From contig JBEKIU010000001.1 in the NCBI GenBank assembly GCA_050011635.1, positions 1 through 64,000 of the forward strand: a DNA stretch of 64,000 nt. Direction: 5' to 3'. Below are positions 29,652-40,700 of the stretch, piece by piece. Position 1 is the stretch's first letter, and each line of letters begins with the position of its first letter. The position numbers and the translations under genes are program-made. This DNA comes from Bog-756 sp050011635. GTDB taxonomy: Bacteria > Actinomycetota > Acidimicrobiia > Acidimicrobiales > RAAP-2. The notes under the pieces are model-generated. The model made no database searches. It was not told the DNA's origin and worked only from the letters and a program-made list of their open reading frames with translations.

Positions 29652-30586
29652 GGGCGCCGCGGGAAACGACCGAAGTCAGGCGGGCGGTGCTCCTGGAACG
29701 CGTTGCGGCCTTCCTGGCCCTCCTCGCTCATGTAGAAGAGCATGGTGGCGTCGCCGGCAAACTGCTGGAGGCCGGCCAACCCGTCGTCGGCCGCATGGAG
29801 CCCGCCCTTCAGCATCCGCAGCGCCAGGGGGGACAACGAAAGCATCTGGCGGCACCAGGCCACCGTCTCGGCTTCGAGATCGGCCAGTGGCACCACCTCG
29901 TTCACCAGACCCCAGTCGCGGGCCGTTCCCGCGTCGTACTGCCGGCACAGGAACCAGACCTCCTTGGCCCGTTTGAGGCCGATGGTGCGGGCCAGCAGGC
30001 TGGCCCCGTACCCTCCGTCGAAGCTGCCCACCTTGGGGCCGGTCTGTCCGAACCTGGCATTGTCGGCGGCGATGGTCAGGTCGCAGACCAGGTGCAGGAT
30101 GTGACCACCGCCGATGGCATAACCGGCCACCATGGCCACGACCGGCTTCGGGAGGCGGCGGATCTGGATCTGGAGGTCGAGGACGTTGAGGCGGCCGATG
30201 CCCTGGCGGGCCACGGCGTCGTCCCCGAGGTAGCCGTCGTCGCCCCGGATCTTCTGATCGCCTCCCGAGCAGAACGCGTCCGGACCCTCCCCGGTCAGGA
30301 TGACGACACCGACCGAGGGGTCGTCCCGGGCGGCGTTGAAGGCGTCGGCCAACTCGAAGAGGGTCTGGGGACGGAAGGCGTTGCGGACGTCGGGTCTGGC
30401 GATGGTGAGCTTGGCCATCCCGTCGGCCACGTCGTAGTAGATGTCCCGGTACCCGCCCCGGCGTTCCCACGCGGGTGGAGGCTGGCCGCGGAACCTGTCC
30501 ACGGGGTCGGCCGGGGGGCCGGCGATCACCGTCTCGGGCCGCGGGCCGGCTGATGCCGCATCCCCGTTCACTTCCGGTGCAACCAT
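29648..30586 (-). CDS. menB: 1,4-dihydroxy-2-naphthoyl-CoA synthase
   Basis: Crotonase-fold enzyme that closes the naphthoquinone ring from o-succinylbenzoyl-CoA. Recognisable MenB segments are CSGGDQKIRGDDGYLG, AMVAGYAIGGGH and GPKVGSFDGGYGAS, and the C-terminal EGRNAFQEHRPPDF is diagnostic for MenB within the crotonases. The ATG at 30586 (312 aa) has AGGAG 11 nt upstream; a GTG at 30598 is the alternative. It is divergent from menE. Confidence 0.96.
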   Translation of the reverse strand: MVAPEVNGDAASAGPRPETVIAGPPADPVDRFRGQPPPAWERRGGYRDIYYDVADGMAKLTIARPDVRNAFRPQTLFELADAFNAARDDPSVGVVILTGEGPDAFCSGGDQKIRGDDGYLGDDAVARQGIGRLNVLDLQIQIRRLPKPVVAMVAGYAIGGGHILHLVCDLTIAADNARFGQTGPKVGSFDGGYGASLLARTIGLKRAKEVWFLCRQYDAGTARDWGLVNEVVPLADLEAETVAWCRQMLSLSPLALRMLKGGLHAADDGLAGLQQFAGDATMLFYMSEEGQEGRNAFQEHRPPDFGRFPRRP

Positions 30587-30626
30587 TCGACCAATCACTC
30601 CTAGAGTCGGTACTCGTACGGTCGCC

Positions 30627-30632
30627 TAGGCT
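30627..30632 (+). promoter_or_regulatory. -10 box TAGGCT for menE
   Basis: TAGGCT lies 6 nt before the ATG at 30639, another TANNNT-box/leaderless arrangement. The whole menB-menE divergent interval is only 52 bp. Confidence 0.55.
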
Positions 30633-30638
30633 ACCGTC

Positions 30639-31766
30639 ATGCCGGAGTTGGTAGCGCTCGACCTTCCGGCCGGCCGTCGCTTCGTGGAGGCATTGCAGAC
30701 CGCCTGGGATGCCGGCCACGCGGTGCTGCCGCTCGATCCGCGACTCCCCCGGCCCGCGGTGCGCCGGCTGGTCACAGCCTTCCGGCCCTCCACCGTCGTG
30801 GACGCCGACGGAATCCACCGGCAGCCGGAGGGTCGGCCCGTCGACCCCGGGGACGCGCTGGTCGTCGCCACCAGTGGGACCAGTGGCGACCCCAAGGGCG
30901 TCGTGCTCACCCACGACTCGGTCACGGCGTCCGCCCTGTCCACGTCCGAGCGGCTCGGGGTCGACCCCGCGACCGACCGATGGGTGGCGTGCCTCCCGTT
31001 GGCCCACATCGGCGGGCTGTCCGTGGTGACCCGGTCACTCGTGACGGGAACACCGGTCACCGTGCTCGAGCGGTTCGATGCCCAGGAGGTGGAGCGGGAG
31101 GCCCGCGCCGGGGCCACCCTGGTCTCGCTGGTGTCCACCGCCCTTGACCGGACCGACGCCTCCGGCTACCGCCGGGTCCTTCTCGGGGGTGCCGCGCCAC
31201 CCGTGCGGCTCCCCGCCAATGTCGTGACCACGTACGGCTCGACAGAAACCGGCTCCGGTGTCGTCTACGACGGGACACCCATCGGTGACGTCGAGCTGCG
31301 CATCGGCGACGGTGCTGTCGGTCTGGCCGGAGAGATCCTCGTTCGCGGCCCGATGCTGCTCCGTTCGTACCGGGACGGGGCCGACCCCAAGATCGCCGGG
31401 GGATGGTTGCCCACCGGGGACGGGGGGCGGGTGGCCACCGACGGCACCCTGACCGTCTTCGGCCGCATGGCCGAGGTGATCGTCACCGGCGGCGAGAAGG
31501 TCTGGCCCGCTCCCGTCGAGCGGGTCCTGGCCGGGCATGGGGGAATCGACCAGGTGGCGGTGTGGAAGCGCGCCGATCCGGAATGGGGTGAGCGGGTGGT
31601 GGCCTGGGTGGTCCCCCGGGACCCGACGGCCCCTCCGGGCGTGGAGGAGCTCCGGGACCTGGTCGCCGTCACGCTTGCCCGGTGGGCGGCCCCGCGTGAG
31701 GTGGTGGTGGTCGAATCGCTGCCCCGGACCCCGAGCGGCAAGGTCCGACGGTCGGCGCTCGACTGA
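30639..31766 (+). CDS. menE: o-succinylbenzoate-CoA ligase
   Basis: Adenylate-forming enzyme making OSB-CoA, the substrate of MenB. The P-loop-like motif is ATSGTSGDPKGVVLTH. The acyl-adenylate motif appears as TTYGSTETGSG, the hinge region as TGDGGRV...FGRMAEVIVTGGEKV, and the catalytic lysine as PSGKVRRSALD. 375 aa is short compared with E. coli MenE but close to the mycobacterial form. menC and menF are absent from the window. Confidence 0.9.
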   Translation: MPELVALDLPAGRRFVEALQTAWDAGHAVLPLDPRLPRPAVRRLVTAFRPSTVVDADGIHRQPEGRPVDPGDALVVATSGTSGDPKGVVLTHDSVTASALSTSERLGVDPATDRWVACLPLAHIGGLSVVTRSLVTGTPVTVLERFDAQEVEREARAGATLVSLVSTALDRTDASGYRRVLLGGAAPPVRLPANVVTTYGSTETGSGVVYDGTPIGDVELRIGDGAVGLAGEILVRGPMLLRSYRDGADPKIAGGWLPTGDGGRVATDGTLTVFGRMAEVIVTGGEKVWPAPVERVLAGHGGIDQVAVWKRADPEWGERVVAWVVPRDPTAPPGVEELRDLVAVTLARWAAPREVVVVESLPRTPSGKVRRSALD

Positions 31767-31818
31767 CGTCGGCGATCGACCGACCGGGGCGCTCGACTGA
31801 CCGGGGGACTCGACTGAC
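31754..31818. repeat. three short direct copies of the menE stop-codon segment
   Basis: The segment GCGCTCGACTGAC, which contains the last codons and stop of menE, recurs at 31789-31801 and, with changes, at 31806-31818. It fills most of the gap to the convergent dehydrogenase gene and looks like local tandem duplication. Confidence 0.7.
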
Positions 31819-31834
31819 CGGGAATGCCGACTGG

Positions 31835-32614
31835 TCAGGTGATGCCCCCGCTGGTGATGCACATGGCGCCACCGTCGATGACCAGCGTGTGACCGGTGAT
31901 CCAGGAGGCCGCGTCCGAGCAGAGGAACAGCGCGGCGCTGGCGATGTCGTCCACCAGGCCCAGCCGGCCGAGGGGCAGCCTGCGGGCGATCGCCTCTTCG
32001 CCCGGCTCCCACAGGGCACGGGCGAACTCGGTCTTGACCAGACCGGGGGCCAGCGCGTTGACCCGGACACCGGGGCCGAGTTCGCCGGCCAATTGACTCG
32101 TCAGATGGATCACGGCCGCCTTGGTCACGTTGTACCAGCCGATGCCTCGCTCGACGGACAACCCGCCGACTGAGGCCATGTTGAGTACGACTCCACCCCG
32201 TTCGGACATGCCCGACCGCCACGCGGCCTGGACCCATTCGAGATAGCCGGTCTGGTTGACCCGCACGGTCTTGTCGGCCCGCGCCGTGTCGATGTCCATG
32301 ATCGGCCCGAAGTAGGGATTGGTGGCTGCGTTGTTCACCAGGATGTCCACGGCACCGAAGCGTTCGACGGTGGCCGCCACGCACGACTCGGCCTGCTCCG
32401 GGTCACCGGCATTGGCCACACGCCAGGCAACCGTGCCGGCTCGGTCCCCCTTGGCCGCATCGATGTCGGCCGCCGCGCTGGCCAGGGCGTCGGCCTTGCG
32501 CGACGAGATCATCACCGAGGCCCCCGACGAGCAGAAGGCCAGGGCGATGGCCTGCCCGATGCCCCGGGACGCGCCCGTGACGAGCGCCGTCTTGCCGTCA
32601 AGGCGCAGTTCCAT
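31835..32614 (-). CDS. short-chain dehydrogenase/reductase (SDR)
   Basis: Classical NAD(P)-dependent SDR of 259 aa. The cofactor motif is TGASRGIG, then NNAATNPYFGP. The catalytic tetrad is Asn in RVNQTGYLEW, Ser in LNMASVGG and Tyr/Lys in GWYNVTKAA. The DILVNNAATNP and LAPGLVKTEFARALWE segments resemble FabG-like and DHRS4-type carbonyl reductases. The substrate is not predictable. The ATG at 32614 has a TAAGGT box 8 nt upstream, and the 13-bp array lies just beyond. Confidence 0.93.
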   Translation of the reverse strand: MELRLDGKTALVTGASRGIGQAIALAFCSSGASVMISSRKADALASAAADIDAAKGDRAGTVAWRVANAGDPEQAESCVAATVERFGAVDILVNNAATNPYFGPIMDIDTARADKTVRVNQTGYLEWVQAAWRSGMSERGGVVLNMASVGGLSVERGIGWYNVTKAAVIHLTSQLAGELGPGVRVNALAPGLVKTEFARALWEPGEEAIARRLPLGRLGLVDDIASAALFLCSDAASWITGHTLVIDGGAMCITSGGIT

Positions 32615-32622
32615 GGCGTGAC

Positions 32623-32628
32623 ACCTTA
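32623..32628 (-). promoter_or_regulatory. -10 box TAAGGT for the SDR gene
   Basis: TAAGGT ends 8 nt before the ATG at 32614. The -35 region would fall inside the 13-bp tandem array (from 32639), so array length could affect the spacing or context of this promoter. Confidence 0.55.
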
Positions 32629-32638
32629 GACATCCCGA

Positions 32639-32794
32639 CCGGGACGGCTGGCCGGGACGGCTGACCGGGGCGGCTGGCCGGGGCGGCTGACCGGGGCGGC
32701 TGGCCGGGGCGGCTGACCGGGACGGCTGGCCGGGGCGGCTGGCCGGGACGGCTGGCCGGGACGGCTGGCCGGGGCGGCTGGCCGGGGCGGCTGG
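32639..32794. repeat. 13-bp tandem array CCGGGACGGCTGG, 12 copies
   Basis: Twelve head-to-tail 13-bp units with substitutions at two positions only (A or G at unit base 5, G or A at base 13). The array fills 156 bp of the divergent gap between the SDR gene and the DUF255 gene. A 13-bp period does not match codon phase, so long proline-rich open frames across it are artefacts. It is not a CRISPR array: the repeats are contiguous, without spacers. Confidence 0.95.
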
Positions 32795-32978
32795 TGCACA
32801 ATGGTGGCGTGGATGCCGAGCCGCCCGCCGACCAGGAGCACCCGTCCCCCAGGGGCGGCCCGCGCCGGGCCGACCGTCGGTGGCGCGGACGGAGCTCCGT
32901 CCCGCCCGTGGGGGGTCAGCGGTCTCCGCGACACGCGGGCATCGACGAAGGCGGGGCCCGTTGCCCCTGATCAGAGAC

Positions 32979-35062
<2,084 letters not shown>

Positions 35063-35066
<4 letters not shown>

Positions 35067-35785
35067 GCCGGGGATCGACCCGGACCCCTCGGAGCGGCAC
35101 CGCCCGTGAGGTGCTCCGGGCCATCAAGCCCCGATCCAGCATCGAGGTGGCCGGCGGTTCGTCGCTCACGGCGCTGGTCCTGTCCTGCCATGCCGAGGAC
35201 ACCACGGGCGTGGACCTGGCCTCGGGGACACTGGTGCGGGTGCGGGTGGCCTGGCCCGAGGACCACGGGCCGGATCTGTCGCCGTTCGACGTGGTCGAAG
35301 CGCGGTTGGCCGACGAACCCGAGCGCGACGACCTCGCCCAACCGGAGGCCGTCACCGCCGCCGGGCTGCCCCGGCATCTCGGGACCCTCCACGGCCGGCG
35401 GGTGCGCCGCATGCTCCATCGCCTGGTCGCGCCGGTAGAAGAGCACGTGCTCGGGTTCCCGGGCGCATCTGCCCCGTACTGGGAGTTCCGCGGGTTCCGC
35501 CCCTCGCTCGCCCTGGTCGTCCCCACCAAGGGGCCGGTCCTGTTCCGGAGGATCGAGGACCGGTCGGTGTGGATCCGGTTCGGCTGGGGACGCAGTGACA
35601 ACTGGCTGCCGGTGGAGGACCCCGCCGCCGAACGGGCCCTCGACGTGGCCCGCCGGGACCGCCTGCAGGGGAAGGATCTGGCCTCGACGCTCGGATTCAA
35701 ACCCCACTACCTGGTGGCGGCCATCACCGTGCCCCGTGACGGCCATTGCTACAAGACCGTCCGCGCCGTGCTCCCTCGCAGCTGA
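35063..35785 (+). CDS. conserved hypothetical protein (240 aa)
   Basis: Not recognised. It overlaps the DUF255 gene by 4 bp (ATGA), so it is probably co-translated with it. Features are a basic N-terminus, a beta-rich first half (TLVRVRVAWPEDHG), a central GFPGASAPYWEFRGFRPSLALV segment with a WIRFGWGRSDNWLPVED motif, and a C-terminal DGHCYKTVRAVLP. No signal peptide or membrane helix. The aromatic-rich core suggests a ligand-binding beta domain; this is inference only. Confidence 0.7.
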
Positions 35786-35804
35786 CCCCCGTATCCCCGT
35801 CGCC

Positions 35805-35810
35805 TACAGT
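35805..35810 (+). promoter_or_regulatory. -10 box TACAGT for the phosphodiesterase gene
   Basis: TACAGT ends 8 nt before the ATG at 35819; there is no Shine-Dalgarno, so a near-leaderless mRNA is likely. Confidence 0.5.
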
Positions 35811-35818
35811 CAGCATCG

Positions 35819-36979
35819 ATGCCCGCACCCGACCCGCACCCACCGTCGCCGGCTCTGGCCCTCCCGGATTACGAGGGCGCCTGCATCGCCAACGTGGTGC
35901 CCGCACTGCTCGGCCCCCCCGACGACCGCGGGGACCCGGCCTGGCTGCCCGAGTCGGCTCGGCATGCCCAGCAGGTCGTGCTCCTCGTCGTCGACGGGCT
36001 GGGGTGGCAGCAGCTCCAGGCCCGGCCGGGATTGGCCCCGACCCTGTCCGGGGCCGAGGGCATCGACCGGCCCATCACCTCGGTGGCTCCGACCACCACG
36101 GCCTGCGCCCTGACATCCATCACCACCGGTTGCCGACCCTGTCGTCACGGCCTGCTCGGCTACCGCCTGGCCATCGACGACGAGATCCTCAACGTGCTCC
36201 GGTGGACGATGGGCAGTGGCCGGGTGCTCGACGCCCGTCGCACCGTCCCCGCCCGGAGCTTCCAGCCGTTCCCGCCCTTCCCGGGCTCGGCGATGACGGT
36301 GCCGGTGGTATCGAAGGACGAGTTCGGCGGGACCGGCTTCACCGCCGCCCACCTCGGCGACTCACCGCTCCGCGGGTACAAGGTGCTCTCCTCGCTGCCG
36401 GTCGAAGTAGCGCGTCTGCTCGGAGAGGGCGAGCGTTTCGTCTACGCCTACTACGACGGCATCGACAAGGTGGCCCACGGGAACGGGCTCGGCGCCCTCT
36501 ACGACGCCGAGCTCCGGGCCGTCGACCGGCTGGTGGCCGACCTGGTGGCCGAGCTACCGCCCGGGGCCGTCCTCGTCGTGACGGCCGACCACGGGGAGAT
36601 CGATGTCGACCAGATCGAGCTACTGGGACGCGACGTCATGTCCATGGTCAGGTTCATGTCCGGCGAGGGTCGCTTCCGGTGGCTGCACGCGCATGAGGGC
36701 GCCGCCGACGAGCTCGAGGCTGCTGCCGCGGAGCTCTACGCCGACACCACCTGGGTCATCGGGAGGGAGCAGCTCATCGCCGACGGCATGTTCGGCGGAC
36801 CGCTGCCCGATCACCTGCTCGGCCGGGTGGGCGACGTGGCCCTGTTGCCCCATGCCCCGATCGCGTTCATCGACCCGGCCGACACCGGCGAGAACCGGCT
36901 CCACAGCCGGCACGGCTCGCTGACCGACGACGAACTGCTGGTCCCCTTGGTGGTGCTGGCTGGAGATGGGAGTATCTGA
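35819..36979 (+). CDS. type I phosphodiesterase / nucleotide pyrophosphatase family protein
   Basis: Alkaline-phosphatase-superfamily metal hydrolase of 386 aa. Metal and nucleophile sites are visible: VVDGLGWQ (first Asp), SVAPTTTACALTSITTG (threonine nucleophile), YYDGIDKVAHGNG, TADHGEID and HSRHGSLTDDE. There is no signal peptide, so it is probably cytoplasmic. The substrate may be a nucleotide or sugar-phosphate ester but cannot be read from sequence. It lies 2 bp upstream of the proteasome activator gene and is likely in one transcript with it. Confidence 0.88.
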   Translation: MPAPDPHPPSPALALPDYEGACIANVVPALLGPPDDRGDPAWLPESARHAQQVVLLVVDGLGWQQLQARPGLAPTLSGAEGIDRPITSVAPTTTACALTSITTGCRPCRHGLLGYRLAIDDEILNVLRWTMGSGRVLDARRTVPARSFQPFPPFPGSAMTVPVVSKDEFGGTGFTAAHLGDSPLRGYKVLSSLPVEVARLLGEGERFVYAYYDGIDKVAHGNGLGALYDAELRAVDRLVADLVAELPPGAVLVVTADHGEIDVDQIELLGRDVMSMVRFMSGEGRFRWLHAHEGAADELEAAAAELYADTTWVIGREQLIADGMFGGPLPDHLLGRVGDVALLPHAPIAFIDPADTGENRLHSRHGSLTDDELLVPLVVLAGDGSI

Positions 36980-36981
36980 CC

Positions 36982-37569
36982 ATGACCACGGATCCCAGCC
37001 GTCCCGCGGCCACCGACCCCGAACCGCTCCGTCCCGAGGTGCTCGAGGGCGACCCGGGACGCGCCGCGCCGGCCGGAGCCGGGGCCGGGGCCGTCCAGAT
37101 CACCGTCGACCCCTCGGCCGACGGTGTGGGCGGCGGTGCCGGCGGCGGTGCCGACTCGGATGCGCCCAGCGAGTCCATCGAACACCCGGGCAAGCTGCTG
37201 CGGATCGGATCGATGGTCAAGCAGCTGCTGGAGGAAGTCCGCTCCGCCCCCCTCGACGAGGCCAGCCGGGGCCGGCTCCGTGAGATCTACGAGCAGTCGA
37301 TCCGCGAATTGGCCGAGGGCCTCTCGCCCGACCTGGCCGCCGAGCTGGACCGGATCTCGATCCCCTTCGACAGCCCCACACCGTCCGACGCCGAGCTCCG
37401 GGTGGCCCACGCCCAGCTGGTCGGATGGCTGGAAGGACTCTTCCACGGCATCCAGGCCACCTTGGTGGCCCAGCAGGTTGCCGCCCGGGCCCAACTCGAC
37501 GAGATGCGCCAACGGTCGCTGCCCCAGGGTTCCGATCCGTCCGTCGGCCGACCGGGTACCTATCTCTGA
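36982..37569 (+). CDS. bpa: ATP-independent proteasome activator Bpa/PafE
   Basis: Forms a dodecameric ring that opens the 20S proteasome gate without ATP. The conserved four-helix region runs from HPGKLLRIGSMVKQLLEEV through RLREIYEQSIRELAEGLSPDL to HGIQATLVAQQVAARAQL. The extreme C-terminus is GTYL, matching the GxYL proteasome-docking motif (GQYL in Mycobacterium). The first 60 residues are a disordered Gly/Ala/Pro linker. This implies the organism has a 20S proteasome, though prcBA is outside this window. Confidence 0.92.
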   Translation: MTTDPSRPAATDPEPLRPEVLEGDPGRAAPAGAGAGAVQITVDPSADGVGGGAGGGADSDAPSESIEHPGKLLRIGSMVKQLLEEVRSAPLDEASRGRLREIYEQSIRELAEGLSPDLAAELDRISIPFDSPTPSDAELRVAHAQLVGWLEGLFHGIQATLVAQQVAARAQLDEMRQRSLPQGSDPSVGRPGTYL

Positions 37570-37653
37570 ACCGCCGGCCCCCGACCTGGCCTGACCGACA
37601 ACTTCCCCGGGCGCCGTCCCATCGCGCTATCGTCGGAATGACAGCGGTGTAAC

Positions 37654-37674
37654 TCGTCCACACCCTGTGGAGAA
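37654..37674. promoter_or_regulatory. palindrome with two opposed DnaA-box-like sites upstream of dnaE
   Basis: TCCACA-CCC-TGTGGA (37657-37671) is a perfect inverted repeat. Each arm extends to a near match of the actinobacterial DnaA box TTGTCCACA: TCGTCCACA (37654-37662) and, reversed, TTCTCCACA (37674-37666), 8 of 9 each. It lies about 45 bp before dnaE and after a TATCGT box (37628-37633). It could be a DnaA-controlled operator; functional proof is lacking. Confidence 0.45.
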
Positions 37675-37717
37675 CTGACGCACCTTGGGACGAGCTCGCC
37701 GAGGAAGGTAGCAGTCG

Positions 37718-40700
37718 TTGGTCGCCACACGGTCGTTCGCACACCTGCACACGCACACAGAATTCTCGATGCTGGACGGCGCCGCCCGCGTCACGGACCT
37801 GGTCCAGTCGGCAGCAGCCGACGGTCAACCGGCGCTCGGCATCACCGATCACGGGAACATGTACGGCGTCCTCGACTTCTATGCCGCCTGCCGCCAGGCA
37901 GGGATCAACCCGGTCATCGGCACCGAGGCCTACATGGCCGCCGAGTCGAGGCACGAGCGTCCGGTGCGCAAGGGGAAGATCGACGACACCGGCGGGGACG
38001 TCGCCGGAGGGGAGAAGCTCTACTACCACCTCACCCTGCTGGCCGAGTCCACCGAGGGGTACAAGAACCTCCTCAAGCTGTCCTCAGCCGCCTACCTCGA
38101 GGGCTACTACTACAAGCCCAGGCTCGACTGGGAGCTGCTGGAACGCCACAGCCGAGGTCTGATCGCCACCACCGGATGCCTGGGTGGGGTGGTGCTCCAG
38201 GCGCTGTTGGCCGACGATCGGATCAAGGCCGAGGCGCTCGCCGCTCGCCTGCAGGACATCTTCGGGAAGGACAATCTCTTCGTCGAGCTCCAAGATCACG
38301 GTCTCCCGGAGCAGCACAAGACCAACCCGGCGCTGGTCGAGATCGCCCGGCGAATCGGCGCACCGTTACTGGCCACCAACGACAGCCACTACACCCATCG
38401 CGAGGACCACGTGGCCCACGACGCCCTCCTGTGCGTCCAGACCGGGGCCCTCATCGCCGATCCCAAGCGGTTCAAGTTCGAGGGCGAGGAGCACTACCTG
38501 AAGTCGGCCGCGGAGATGCGCCACCTCTTCGCCGAGCTGCCCGAGGCGTGCGACAACACGCTGCTGATCGCCGAACGGGCGTCGGTCGAGATCGAGTTCG
38601 GGCGCCCCAGCCTCCCCCGGTTTCCGGTGCCCGAGGAGTTCAGCGGCGAGACCTACGAGGAGCGGGCCGCCGCCTACCTCCGCCACCTGAGTGTCGAGGG
38701 GGCCAAGGACCGTTACGGCCACCCCGTCCCCGCCGAGGTCATGACCAGACTCGACTACGAGCTGGGCGTGATCGCCGACATGGGCTTCTCCGCCTACTTC
38801 CTGGTGGTGTGGGACCTGATCCGCTTCGCTCGCTCGCGGGGGATCCGGGTCGGACCCGGCCGGGGATCGGCCGCCGGATGCTGCGTGGCCTACTGCCTCC
38901 AGATCGTCGACGTCGATCCCATCCGCTACGACCTCCTCTTCGAACGCTTCCTCAACCCGGGCCGGGTCCAGATGCCCGACATCGACATGGACTTCGACGA
39001 ACGGTACCGGGGCGACATGATCAAGTACGCCGCCGAGCGGTACGGATCCGACCACGTGGCCCAGATCGTCACGTTCTCCACCATCAAGGCGCGGGCCGCG
39101 GTGCGCGATGCCGCCCGGGTGCTGGGCTACCCCTACATCGTGGGCGACAAGATCGCCAAGGCCATGCCGCCCCTGCTCATGGGCCGCGACACCCCGTTGG
39201 CCGCCTGCCTGACCCGCTCCGAAGGGCACGAAGACGGGTTCGCCGCCGCCGCCGAGCTCCGGACGATGTACGAGACCGATCCTGAGGCCAAAAAGGTCAT
39301 CGACGTGGCCAACGGCCTCGAGGGACTGCGCCGCCAGGACGGCATTCACGCTGCCGCCGTGGTCATCACCGACGAGCCGGTGACCGAGTACGTTCCCGTC
39401 CAGCGCAAGCCGGACGGGAACGACCCGGACGACTCCCCCATCGTCACCCAGTACGAGATGCACGGGGTCGAAGACCTCGGGCTGCTCAAGATGGACTTCC
39501 TCGGGCTGCGCAACCTGTCGGTCATCGAGCGGGCCCTCGACCTGATCGAGGTGTCCACCGGGAGCCGTCCGGACATCGACAGCGTGCCCCTCGACGACCC
39601 GGCCACCTTCGCCATGCTGTGCCGGGGGGATTCGATGGGGGTGTTCCAGCTCGAGGGAGGGCCGATGCGGTCGTTGATGCGGTCGCTCGCCCCGACCAGC
39701 TTCGACGACGTGGCCGCCCTGGTGGCCCTCTACCGGCCGGGCCCCATGGCCGCCAACATGCACCGCGACTACGCCGACCGCAAGAACGGCCGCCAGCCGG
39801 TGGCGTACCTCCACCCCGACCTCGAACCGGTCCTCGGCGACACCTACGGGCTGATGATCTACCAGGAGTCGGTCATGCGGGTGGCCCAGAAGATCGCCGG
39901 CTACGACCTGGCCGAGGCGGACAACCTGCGCAAGGCGTGCGGGAAGAAGAACCGGGCTCTCATCCAGGCCGAGCGCGAGAAGTTCGTGGCCGGCTGCGTC
40001 GCCACCGGGTACGAGGAGTCGCTGGGCACCGAGCTGTTCGACATCATCGAACCGTTCGCCGACTACGCCTTCAACAAGTCCCACGCGTACGGCTACGGCC
40101 TCATCGCCTACCAGACGGCATGGCTCAAGGCCCACTATCCGGTCGAGTACTTCGCCTCCTTGTTGACCTCGGTCCGGGACAACAAGGACAAGACCGCGGT
40201 CTATTTGGGAGAGTGCCGATCCCTCGGCATCGAGACCCTGGTCCCCGATGTCAACCGGTCGCTGTCGGACTTCGCCGCCGACTTCTCCGGTGGGAAGGGG
40301 GTCATCGGTGAGAAGGGTGGGAGCCCCGGGGCCATCACCTTCGGCATGGCCGCGGTGCGCAACGTGGGCGCGGGGCTCGTCGCCCTCATCGTGGAGGAGC
40401 GCGAGCGGAACGGCCCCTACATCGACTTCTACGACTTCTGCCAGCGAGTGGACCCACAAGTGCTCAACAAGCGGACCATCGAGTCGTTGATCAAAGCCGG
40501 CGGATTCGATTCGCTCGGCCACCCCCGTCAGGGTCTGTGCCTGGTATTCGAGGACATCGTCGATCGGACGGCGGAACGCCGTCGAGAGCACGACGCCGGC
40601 GTGATCTCGCTCTTCGCCAGCCTCGAGCCGGAGACGGCCGGCCATGCCACCGGCTTCGCCGATACCCGGACGCCCATCCCCGATTCCGAGTTCGACAAGT

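Noticed and set aside
32639..32794. Possible CRISPR array
   Set aside because: Units are contiguous 13-mers with no spacers, and no cas genes are nearby; it is a simple tandem repeat.
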